Positions 53,123-60,517 of a DNA stretch of 64,000 nt are shown in pieces (position 1 is the first letter of the stretch; the number at the start of each line of letters is the position of its first letter). The DNA lies in assembly GCF_900129785.1 (NCBI RefSeq), contig NZ_FSRC01000001.1, forward strand, positions 2,797,206 through 2,861,205, written 5' to 3'. Both the position numbers and the translations under genes were made by a program. This DNA comes from Algoriphagus halophilus (lineage in GTDB: Bacteria > Bacteroidota > Bacteroidia > Cytophagales > Cyclobacteriaceae). The notes beneath the pieces were generated by a model. That model searched no databases, was not told the DNA's origin, and saw only the letters and a program-made list of their open reading frames with translations.

Positions 53123-54481
53123 ATGACTTTATCACCAGAACTTATAGAAAAGTATAATAAACCTGCCCCTCGTTATACTTCTTATCCAACGGTACCACTT
53201 TGGGAAAATAATCTTCTTTCAGCAACTTGGGAAGCGCTTGTTCAAACTGCTTTTGAACAGTTTGGAGCGCAAGAAGGAATTACTTTGTACATCCACCTTC
53301 CCTTTTGTGAAAGCCTTTGCTCCTATTGTGGCTGTAATAAGCGAATTACAAAAAACCATTCGGTAGAAATCCCTTATTTGGATGCTGTGCTAGCAGAATG
53401 GAAAAAATACCTGAAGCTTTTTAATAGCAAACCCAAACTAGCTGGAATTCATCTAGGCGGTGGAACACCTACCTTTTTCCAACCTGAGTCCTTAGAATAT
53501 TTTCTGAGCGAAATTATTCAAAACGCTGAAGTCTTGGAATCGGCTGAATTCAGTTTTGAAGGGCATCCCAACAACACTACGTTGGCCCATTTACAAACCT
53601 TAAATAGTCTTGGATTTGATCGAGTGAGTTATGGAATTCAAGATTTTGACTCGAATGTACAGCAGGCTATTCACAGACTTCAACCTTTGGAAAAGGTAAT
53701 TGAAGCTACTGAAAATGCCCGGAAATCAGGGTATACCTCCATTAACTTTGATTTGATTTATGGATTGCCACATCAGACTATAGCTTCTCTAGAGGATACT
53801 TTTGAGAAGGTAGCTGATTTAAAACCAGACCGCATTGCTTTTTATTCTTATGCGCATCTACCAAGTGTTTTTCCTGCCCAAAAGAGCTTTGAAAGCTATT
53901 TGCCAGCGGATATTGAAAAGCGTGAACTTTATGAATTTGGAAGAAAAAAACTAATTGACCTGGGATACGAGGAGGTAGGAATGGACCATTTCGCCCTACC
54001 CAATGACCCCCTGAACTTGGCTAAGCATCAGGGTACTTTGCATAGAAATTTTATGGGCTATACCACCTCTCCTTCCAAGATATTGATTGGCTTGGGAGCA
54101 AGCAGTATTAGTGATATCCACCTTGGCTATGCTCAAAACGAAAAGAATATTGAAGCCTACAAAGAAACCTTGAACAAGGATCAATGGGCGATTCAAAAGG
54201 GACACGTTTTGACAGAGGATGATATTCAGATCAGGGAGATCATTCTGGACTTGATTTGTAGAAATGAAGCGCATATCCCTTTCAAGGTTTGGGAAAAGTT
54301 AAATGAAGATCAGATTTTCAAACTAAAAAATATGGAATCTGAAAATCTCGTTAGAATAGAAGACGAACAATTAATCATCACTGAAATAGGGGTGGCCATT
54401 ATTCGTCATGTATGTAAGCAGCTAGACCTTAGATTGGCCGAAAACCAAAAACATCATCAGGTATTTAGCAAAGCCATTTAA
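53123..54481 (+). CDS. hemN: Oxygen-independent coproporphyrinogen III oxidase
   Basis: 452 residues from ATG 53123; a TTG at 53105 is possible. It is a radical-SAM enzyme with the 4Fe-4S motif Cys62-x3-Cys66-x2-Cys69 (FCESLCSYCGC). The N-terminal YNKPAPRYTSYPTVPLW is the hallmark of true HemN rather than HemW, and GGGTPTFFQPESL binds SAM. It converts coproporphyrinogen III to protoporphyrinogen IX without oxygen. It faces the cbb3 oxidase operon tail to tail, with stops overlapping by 4 nt, a natural pairing since the oxidase needs haem at low oxygen. Confidence 0.96.
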   Translation: MTLSPELIEKYNKPAPRYTSYPTVPLWENNLLSATWEALVQTAFEQFGAQEGITLYIHLPFCESLCSYCGCNKRITKNHSVEIPYLDAVLAEWKKYLKLFNSKPKLAGIHLGGGTPTFFQPESLEYFLSEIIQNAEVLESAEFSFEGHPNNTTLAHLQTLNSLGFDRVSYGIQDFDSNVQQAIHRLQPLEKVIEATENARKSGYTSINFDLIYGLPHQTIASLEDTFEKVADLKPDRIAFYSYAHLPSVFPAQKSFESYLPADIEKRELYEFGRKKLIDLGYEEVGMDHFALPNDPLNLAKHQGTLHRNFMGYTTSPSKILIGLGASSISDIHLGYAQNEKNIEAYKETLNKDQWAIQKGHVLTEDDIQIREIILDLICRNEAHIPFKVWEKLNEDQIFKLKNMESENLVRIEDEQLIITEIGVAIIRHVCKQLDLRLAENQKHHQVFSKAI

Positions 54482-55182
54482 CGACACATCGTAATTTCAA
54501 TTTGTTTAGCCCCATAGTCATAGACTTGCAAATCAGGGCTAAACCCGTGCAGCCCTAGGCCAAGTCCACGGAAAATAAATAGAATTCCAATCAGAACTCC
54601 CAAATATGGGATGGCTGATTGGAATTTTTGTCTTAGGGAAAGGCTAAAAAGACTTCCTGAAATCATTAATGCCAATAAGAGGGGTACAGTACCCAATCCA
54701 AAGAAAAACATGTATGCTGCTCCCAACCATGGATTTTGCAAGGCCAAAGCAGCAATAAGGGCCATATAGACCATGCCACAGGGCAATAATCCATTGATCA
54801 TACCTGTACTAAAGTAAGCAGATGTCTTTCCAGACTTTAGATAGGTTCCTAAGGTCTTTTTAATCCATTTTACAAAGCCTGAAAAAATGGGAATGGATAA
54901 GAATTGATCTGATGTTTTAACTGATAGTGCAAGGATTAAAATAAGCACTCCCATCCCAATAGATAGGCCTTGTTGAACTCCTGCCAGTGCCAGAGAAAAA
55001 CCAAGACTGCCTACCAGAAGCCCCAAAAGAGAGTAGGTAAGACTTCTTCCTACATGGTAGATAATTTTATTTCCTAAAAATTTATTTTTATTGGAGCCAC
55101 CTACTGCCAATGCAATAGGCCCACACATTCCAACACAATGAAATGATCCCAAAAAGCCTAATATGACAGCAGTCCAAAGCAT
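54478..55182 (-). CDS. Sulfite exporter TauE/SafE-like membrane protein of the cbb3 cluster
   Basis: 234 residues from ATG 55182 (MLWTAVILGFLGS), which shares one base with the ccoH stop (TGATG); a longer upstream frame would overlap ccoH. Six or seven hydrophobic helices, and the metal-binding-like motif FHCVGMCGPIALA in helix 1, found in the TauE/SafE-like proteins of cbb3 clusters. A role in copper or sulfur handling during oxidase assembly is proposed for such proteins but unproven. It is last in the operon. Confidence 0.82.
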   Translation of the reverse strand: MLWTAVILGFLGSFHCVGMCGPIALAVGGSNKNKFLGNKIIYHVGRSLTYSLLGLLVGSLGFSLALAGVQQGLSIGMGVLILILALSVKTSDQFLSIPIFSGFVKWIKKTLGTYLKSGKTSAYFSTGMINGLLPCGMVYMALIAALALQNPWLGAAYMFFFGLGTVPLLLALMISGSLFSLSLRQKFQSAIPYLGVLIGILFIFRGLGLGLHGFSPDLQVYDYGAKQIEITMCR

Positions 55183-55619
55183 CAAAAATTTAATTTCTTT
55201 TCTTGATAATATTCTACTCCATTTTCCACCCAATTTAACTGAGCTTTCCAATACCCACTTTTCAATTGATTAATTGGAACTTCAATAGACCTTTGGCTAT
55301 TACCATCTAATTTAATTTTTTGGTCTAAGGCAGCATCGGAAGGTCTGAAAAGATGAAGAGTCCCAGAGGCACCTGAAGGAAGGTCCACCAATATCATTTG
55401 CCCCTTCATATCAAAAGTCATTACATCCTTGTTTTGATCTAAGGTTGCCTGTTCTTTATCTATTTGATCCTGATAAACTATTTCCTTTTCATAATAGCTT
55501 TCTGTCACCAACTCAATTCCATCCATTCTAACCGAAATAGTCACCATGGTCATGATGACCACAATAAAACCTAAAAACGAAAGGAATATTCCAGTTCCCC
55601 AATTCATAGTTAATTTCAT
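55182..55619 (-). CDS. ccoH: FixH/CcoH-family cbb3 oxidase assembly protein
   Basis: 145 residues with one N-terminal membrane helix (WGTGIFLSFLGFIVVIMTMV) and a periplasmic beta-domain (YYEKEIVYQDQIDKEQA, SGTLHLFRPSDAALDQ, GYWKAQLNW). The segment ESYYEKEIVYQ is typical of FixH. CcoH helps stabilise and assemble cbb3 oxidase. It lies 4 nt after ccoG and its stop overlaps the start of the TauE-like gene. Confidence 0.9.
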   Translation of the reverse strand: MKLTMNWGTGIFLSFLGFIVVIMTMVTISVRMDGIELVTESYYEKEIVYQDQIDKEQATLDQNKDVMTFDMKGQMILVDLPSGASGTLHLFRPSDAALDQKIKLDGNSQRSIEVPINQLKSGYWKAQLNWVENGVEYYQEKKLNF

Positions 55620-55623
55620 CGTT

Positions 55624-57039
55624 TTATTTGTTTATAGGTGCCATAAAGTTTGTTTCAATATCGCCAAATTCTTGACCACCAGCATTTAATTGCAATTGTA
55701 CCTTTTCCTGGCTCACCTGTACATCTGATTGATTTCTAACTAAGAAAAATCTTCCCTCAAACTTTGATTGGGGCTCCAAGGTCCAGTGGGTATCCCCCAC
55801 CACTTCCAGATCTATGCCCTCTACTAAGGGGATCAATTCCACCGTCTGTGGTTCAAATGTTTTGTTGATTAAAGTGATTTCATACAGGTTTGATACCCTT
55901 CCATCTTCTCTGGTTTGATAAGTCATGCCTGGAAATCTGGTAACCGTTCCGTTAATAGGTTCTCTTGTAGCAATTAAAGAGACAAAAGCGGCTACCAATA
56001 CCAACAAAACCACCACATATGCCTTGACTCTACCTGTGATCAATTTTTGGAAGCCTTGTTTAATGCTATTCTGAGAGGCATAGCGAATCAAGCCTTTTGG
56101 CCTATCCACCTTGACCATGACCTCATCACAAGCATCAATGCAAGCGGTACAGTTCACGCATTCCATTTGTATTCCATTTCGAATATCTATTCCTGTTGGG
56201 CAAACCTGTACGCAAAGGCTGCAATCCACACAATCGCCTTTTGGTTCAAGTTCGGCCTTGTTTTTCCGTATTGGAGCTCTAGGTTCACCCCTCACGTAAT
56301 CATACATGACGTTGATGGAGTTATTGTCTAATAAAACACCTTGAAGTCTTCCATAAGGACAAACAACCAAACATGCCTGCTCCCTAAACCAGGAAAACAC
56401 AAACATGAATATCCCCGAAAAAGCGATCAATCCAATAAAACCAGCCATATGAGCAGAAGGTGGTTGGGTTACGACCTCTATCACTTGATCCACCCCTATT
56501 AAATAAGCCATCACCAAATGACCAATCATCAATGAAATGAACCCAAAGATCAGGTACTTTGCCCCTTTCTTTCCAATTTTTTTGGAGTCCCAAGGAGCAG
56601 TATTCAACGCTCTTTGCTGATTGGCATCTCCTTCAATCCAATACTCGATTTTCCGGAAAACCATCTCCATAAAAAGAGTTTGAGGACAGGCCCAACCACA
56701 AAATACCCTTCCAAAAATCACTGTAAAAAGAATGACAAAAACGAAAAAGATCAATAAAAGGAAGATCAACAAGTAGGTATCCTGAGGCCAAAACACAGCT
56801 CCAAATATGATAAACTTCCTTTCAAAAATATTGAACAAAAGCCAAGGTCTTCCATCCACTTTTATGAAGGGTCCAGCAAATAAAATAGCCAATAAAAGCC
56901 AGGAGAGGTATGTCCTATATCGATAGAATAAACCTTTAACTTTCTTTGGATATACCCAGTTTCTTTTTCCATCTTCCTGGACAGTTGCCAAGGCATCACG
57001 GAAATTCTCAGGGTTTAAATGTGGATTTTTTTTTGCCAT
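55624..57039 (-). CDS. ccoG: Cytochrome cbb3 oxidase accessory protein CcoG (FixG)
   Basis: 471 residues from ATG 57039 (MAKKNPHLNPE). Five or so membrane helices bear the polyferredoxin motif GRVFCGWACPQTLFMEMVFR, then two 4Fe-4S cysteine clusters (CVDCSLCVQVCPTGID and CVNCTACIDACDEVM). A C-terminal Ig-like FixG domain follows (YEITLINKTFEPQTVEL). CcoG reduces Cu(II) for delivery to the cbb3 active site. A strong stem-loop separates it from ccoP, perhaps lowering its expression relative to the structural subunits. Confidence 0.95.
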   Translation of the reverse strand: MAKKNPHLNPENFRDALATVQEDGKRNWVYPKKVKGLFYRYRTYLSWLLLAILFAGPFIKVDGRPWLLFNIFERKFIIFGAVFWPQDTYLLIFLLLIFFVFVILFTVIFGRVFCGWACPQTLFMEMVFRKIEYWIEGDANQQRALNTAPWDSKKIGKKGAKYLIFGFISLMIGHLVMAYLIGVDQVIEVVTQPPSAHMAGFIGLIAFSGIFMFVFSWFREQACLVVCPYGRLQGVLLDNNSINVMYDYVRGEPRAPIRKNKAELEPKGDCVDCSLCVQVCPTGIDIRNGIQMECVNCTACIDACDEVMVKVDRPKGLIRYASQNSIKQGFQKLITGRVKAYVVVLLVLVAAFVSLIATREPINGTVTRFPGMTYQTREDGRVSNLYEITLINKTFEPQTVELIPLVEGIDLEVVGDTHWTLEPQSKFEGRFFLVRNQSDVQVSQEKVQLQLNAGGQEFGDIETNFMAPINK

Positions 57040-57055
57040 AATAGAGTATGGAAAC

Positions 57056-57079
57056 ACCGGAAGAATTTCTTCTTCCGGT
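57056..57079. other. Intra-operon stem-loop between ccoP and ccoG
   Basis: Perfect 10-bp stem ACCGGAAGAA / TTCTTCCGGT with a 4-nt loop and no T-run on the minus strand. It is better read as an mRNA stabiliser or processing site, or a partial terminator, than as a full terminator. Confidence 0.6.
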
Positions 57080-57100
57080 TTATTAGGAACAATCTATTTT

Positions 57101-58015
57101 CTATTCTACCGCGGTACTATCGGACTCCGCAGGAGTTTCTGCCGCAGGAGCTCCACCAACTAATTCACCTTGAGGTTCCTTCGGGTTGGCTGGACTTGTA
57201 CCATTCAATGTAAGAATATAGCTCGCTACTTGTTGGATTTCTTCGGGGCTTAATTGGTCTTCCCATGGCACCATCCCTTTACTTACTACCCCATATTTAA
57301 TCACGGTGAATACATCTGAAATCGAATTCCCATGAATCCAATAATCGTCAGTTAAGTTGGGGCCGACTCCGCCACCACCATCAATAGCATGGCAGGCAGC
57401 ACAATTACCTTCAAAGATGGTTTTACCTGATGCTAAAGCGGAAGCCGTCTCATCAAAAACGACGGTAGTCTCATCAATTCCGGCAGCAGCATTGGCCTTA
57501 CGCTCTTCAGAGGCAATGGCTTCGATCCTCAATTCTTCTTCATATTCTTCCACACCTGTTTTTCCGTAGCCCAATACAGAGTAATTGAGAAAATAACCTA
57601 TCCCGAAGATGGCTGTGATTAGGAAGGTATATTGAAGCCAAGGAGGCATGAAATTATCAAGCTCAGTAATCCCATCGTAGGAGTGATCTGTCATTTCCTT
57701 TTTCTCCACTGCTTCTTCTGCTACATCTCCTGTGATGAACTTTTCCTTGAAGGATTCCCACCATGTTGGCTCTTCTGCCATTGCAGGGTTTTCTTTTCTA
57801 AACACTGCAGTGATAAAAGACATGAGGTAAATGATCAATATTAAAAGAAGAACAATGACTCCTAAAATGACCCCCATGATGATGAGAAGGGTTAATTGAT
57901 TCCCATCCATATTCATCAGTTTTTCGTAAGTCGAACTTTCTACTGCTTGAGCAAATACTGCGTTAGTCACAGAAAGCCCAACAAATGCAAATAATAAGGT
58001 TAGTATATTTTTCAT
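57101..58015 (-). CDS. ccoP: Cytochrome cbb3 oxidase subunit CcoP, monohaem form
   Basis: 304 residues. An N-terminal signal-like helix (residues 1-23), a membrane helix (about 41-69), the CcoP signature DHSYDGITELDNFMPPWLQY, and a second membrane helix (about 128-147). One cytochrome c domain has haem-binding Cys205-Ala-Ala-Cys208-His209 and a later Met ligand (KGMVPW). Canonical CcoP has two CxxCH sites; only one is here. The C-terminus is Pro/Ala/Glu-rich. It overlaps ccoQ by 4 nt. Confidence 0.92.
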   Translation of the reverse strand: MKNILTLLFAFVGLSVTNAVFAQAVESSTYEKLMNMDGNQLTLLIIMGVILGVIVLLLILIIYLMSFITAVFRKENPAMAEEPTWWESFKEKFITGDVAEEAVEKKEMTDHSYDGITELDNFMPPWLQYTFLITAIFGIGYFLNYSVLGYGKTGVEEYEEELRIEAIASEERKANAAAGIDETTVVFDETASALASGKTIFEGNCAACHAIDGGGGVGPNLTDDYWIHGNSISDVFTVIKYGVVSKGMVPWEDQLSPEEIQQVASYILTLNGTSPANPKEPQGELVGGAPAAETPAESDSTAVE

Positions 58016-58194
58016 GGCTCTTTCTTTATAATATCATCATCTTCCATTGGAAGTGACCTCATATGATCTATGTAAGATTTAGGTACCTTAATCACCCATA
58101 GCAACATGGCGACAAAGAATAGGACAAAAATCAAAAGCGAAATGATCGGATAGATTTCTATGTTTTCGATAGATCTTAATACTTCTTTATACAT
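58012..58194 (-). CDS. ccoQ: CcoQ-like small cbb3 subunit
   Basis: 60 residues with one membrane helix (YPIISLLIFVLFFVAMLLWVI) and a charged C-terminal tail ending KKEP. Position between ccoNO and ccoP, and the size, fit CcoQ, which stabilises the complex. It overlaps ccoP by 4 nt (ATGA). Confidence 0.88.
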   Translation of the reverse strand: MYKEVLRSIENIEIYPIISLLIFVLFFVAMLLWVIKVPKSYIDHMRSLPMEDDDIIKKEP

Positions 58195-58205
58195 GACTTT
58201 TTGAT

Positions 58206-60335
58206 TTATTCGTTGGAAGAAGTTGCCTTGATATCAGTACCAAGTCTTTGCAAATAAGATATCAATGCCACGATTTCTGTATTTGGCATTACCTCAACAC
58301 CTGCATCTTTTAGGTTTGCAGTAATCTGAGCAGCTTGAGATTCCAAGTCTGCCATCGCGCGCTCATCATATCCTTCTGGATATGGAACTCCCAATTTTTG
58401 AAGTGTCCTGATTTTTGCTGGTAAATCGGAATAATCCATTTCATTTTCTACCATCCATGGATAAGGTGGCATCAAGGACCCCGGAGACATGGATCTTGGA
58501 TCCATCATGTGGAAGTAGTGCCAGCTATCTGGATATTTGCCACCTACACGGTGTAAATCAGGCCCAGTACGTTTGGATCCCCATAAGAAAGGTCGATCAT
58601 AGACAAATTCCCCCGCTTTGGAATATTCCCCATATCGTTCCGTTTCAAACCTAAAAGGACGGATCATTTGTGAATGACAACCCACGCAGCCATTTGAGAT
58701 ATACAAATCCCTACCCTCCAATTCAAGAGGAGTATATGGTTTTACAGAACTAATGGTTGGTACATTGGATTTCACCAAAATAGTAGGAATAATCTCTATG
58801 GCACCTCCAATGGCGATTGCAACAGTTGCCAACACAGTGAAGAAAACAGGCTTTCTTTCCCAGGCTCTGTGCCAAAATTCTCCAGCTGGCTTGTAGTTCT
58901 TAGCTAAAGCCGGTGCAGAATCTTCTTCAGATTCTTGGAATACTCCCTGTTGAGCAGTTTTCCACATGTTGTATACCATGATCACGGCACCACTCAAGTA
59001 AAGTAAACCACCAAAGGCTCTCAACATATACATCGGTACCAATTCTACTACTGTTTGCAAGAAATTACCATAGGATAATCGTCCCATTTCATCAAACTCT
59101 CTTAACATCAAGAACTGAGTCAAGGCAGCGACATACATGGGAAGTGCATAGAATATAATTCCTAGGGTTCCCATCCAAAAATGGGTATTCGCCAATTTGG
59201 TGGAGTAGATCTTGGTTTTGAATAATCTTGGCCACATCCAATACAACATACCGAAAGTCAAGAAGCCATTCCAGCCTAAACCTCCAATATGTACGTGAGC
59301 AACGATCCAGTCTGTATAGTGAGCAATCGCATTTACATTTTTCAAGGATAACATAGGGCCTTCAAAAGTCGCCATACCGTATGCGGTAAGAGCTACCACC
59401 ATAAACTTCAATACGGGTTCATTGCTGACTTTATCCCAAGCTCCACGAAGGGTCAATAGACCATTGACCATCCCTCCCCAGGAAGGTGCAATCAACATGA
59501 CAGAAAAAGCAGTACCCAATACCTGAGCCCATTCTGGAAGAGCGGTGTACAACAAATGGTGAGGTCCTGCCCACATGTAAATGAAGATCAACGACCAGAA
59601 GTGAACTATAGAAAGTTTATAAGAATAAACAGGTCTATTCGCAGCCTTCGGCAAGAAATAATACATCAGTCCTAAAAATGGAGTAGTAAGGAAAAATGCA
59701 ACTGCATTATGACCATACCACCATTGTACCAAAGCGTCCTGAACTCCAGCATAAGCAGAGTAGCTTTTTAGGAACGAAACAGGCAAGGCCAAGGAATTGA
59801 AAATATGCAGTACGGCCACCGTCACAAAAGAAGCCATGTAAAACCAAATGGCTACGTACATGTGTCGCTCCCTCCGAGTGATCAACGTTCCGATCATATT
59901 GGCACCAAATGCCACCCAAACCAAAGCAATTGCTATGTCAATTGGCCATTCCAACTCTGCATATTCTTTAGAGGTAGTAAGACCTAAAGGAAGGGTGATT
60001 GCAGCCGCCAAAATAATTAGCTGCCATCCATAGAAATGAAACCAGCTCAATGTTTTATTCCACATTGGAGTTTTCAATAACCTAGGCATGGAATAATACA
60101 CACCTGCGAAAATCGCATTTCCTACGAAAGCAAAAATTACTGCATTCGTATGCAATGGTCTAATCCTACCAAAAGTGGTATAGGGATTGCCCAAATTGGC
60201 TTCTGGTAAGAAAAGTTGGGTGGCAGCGATTACTCCCACCAACATCCCGACGAGCCCCCATATAACGGTGGCTGCTCCAAAATACTTGACAATTTTATTG
60301 TCATATTGGAACGTTTCTAAAGTAGAATCATTCAT
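58206..60335 (-). CDS. ccoNO: Fused cytochrome cbb3 oxidase subunits I and II (CcoN-CcoO)
   Basis: 709 residues from ATG 60335 (MNDSTLETFQYDNK); a longer upstream frame runs into ccoS and is not needed. The first about 470 residues are the 12-helix haem-copper subunit I: HTNAVIFAFVGNAIFAG, WWYGHNAVAFF (Cu-B His), MWAGPHHLLYTALP and HVHIGGLGWNGF (haem ligands). After a membrane helix, about residues 530-709 are CcoO with one haem c site Cys550-Val-Gly-Cys553-His554 (NGCVGCHSQMIRPF) and Met ligand in SPGSLMPPYPWM. It reduces oxygen to water at low oxygen. The fusion occurs in Bacteroidota. Confidence 0.95.
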   Translation of the reverse strand: MNDSTLETFQYDNKIVKYFGAATVIWGLVGMLVGVIAATQLFLPEANLGNPYTTFGRIRPLHTNAVIFAFVGNAIFAGVYYSMPRLLKTPMWNKTLSWFHFYGWQLIILAAAITLPLGLTTSKEYAELEWPIDIAIALVWVAFGANMIGTLITRRERHMYVAIWFYMASFVTVAVLHIFNSLALPVSFLKSYSAYAGVQDALVQWWYGHNAVAFFLTTPFLGLMYYFLPKAANRPVYSYKLSIVHFWSLIFIYMWAGPHHLLYTALPEWAQVLGTAFSVMLIAPSWGGMVNGLLTLRGAWDKVSNEPVLKFMVVALTAYGMATFEGPMLSLKNVNAIAHYTDWIVAHVHIGGLGWNGFLTFGMLYWMWPRLFKTKIYSTKLANTHFWMGTLGIIFYALPMYVAALTQFLMLREFDEMGRLSYGNFLQTVVELVPMYMLRAFGGLLYLSGAVIMVYNMWKTAQQGVFQESEEDSAPALAKNYKPAGEFWHRAWERKPVFFTVLATVAIAIGGAIEIIPTILVKSNVPTISSVKPYTPLELEGRDLYISNGCVGCHSQMIRPFRFETERYGEYSKAGEFVYDRPFLWGSKRTGPDLHRVGGKYPDSWHYFHMMDPRSMSPGSLMPPYPWMVENEMDYSDLPAKIRTLQKLGVPYPEGYDERAMADLESQAAQITANLKDAGVEVMPNTEIVALISYLQRLGTDIKATSSNE

Positions 60336-60516
60336 AGGACTTTGTTTTTGTTGGTTGATCTTTTGTTTCTTTTTTCTGTTTACTGTCGAATAATATTCTA
60401 ATGGATGGCGTATAATCATCATCAAACTGGCCATCCTTCATTGCTTTAAAAAACAGGTAAAGGAATGTCCCTGCTAGAATTAAACTCACACCGATCAATA
60501 GAAAAATCACCTCCAT
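60328..60516 (-). CDS. ccoS: CcoS, cbb3 oxidase assembly protein
   Basis: 62 residues. One membrane helix (VIFLLIGVSLILAGTFLYLFF) is followed by KDGQFDDDYTPSIRIL, the CcoS signature DGQFDD. CcoS is needed for cofactor insertion into cbb3. It starts 1 nt after ccoI and overlaps ccoNO by 8 nt. Confidence 0.92.
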   Translation of the reverse strand: MEVIFLLIGVSLILAGTFLYLFFKAMKDGQFDDDYTPSIRILFDSKQKKETKDQPTKTKSYE

Positions 60517-60517
60517 A

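Noticed and set aside
55183..55251. Longer start for the TauE/SafE-like gene inside ccoH
   Set aside because: The ATG at 55182 forms a TGATG junction with the ccoH stop, a typical coupling, and starts directly at the first membrane helix.
60336..60434. 33-residue extension of CcoN into ccoS
   Set aside because: It overlaps ccoS heavily, is Lys/Gln rich, and CcoN homologues begin close to the ATG at 60335.
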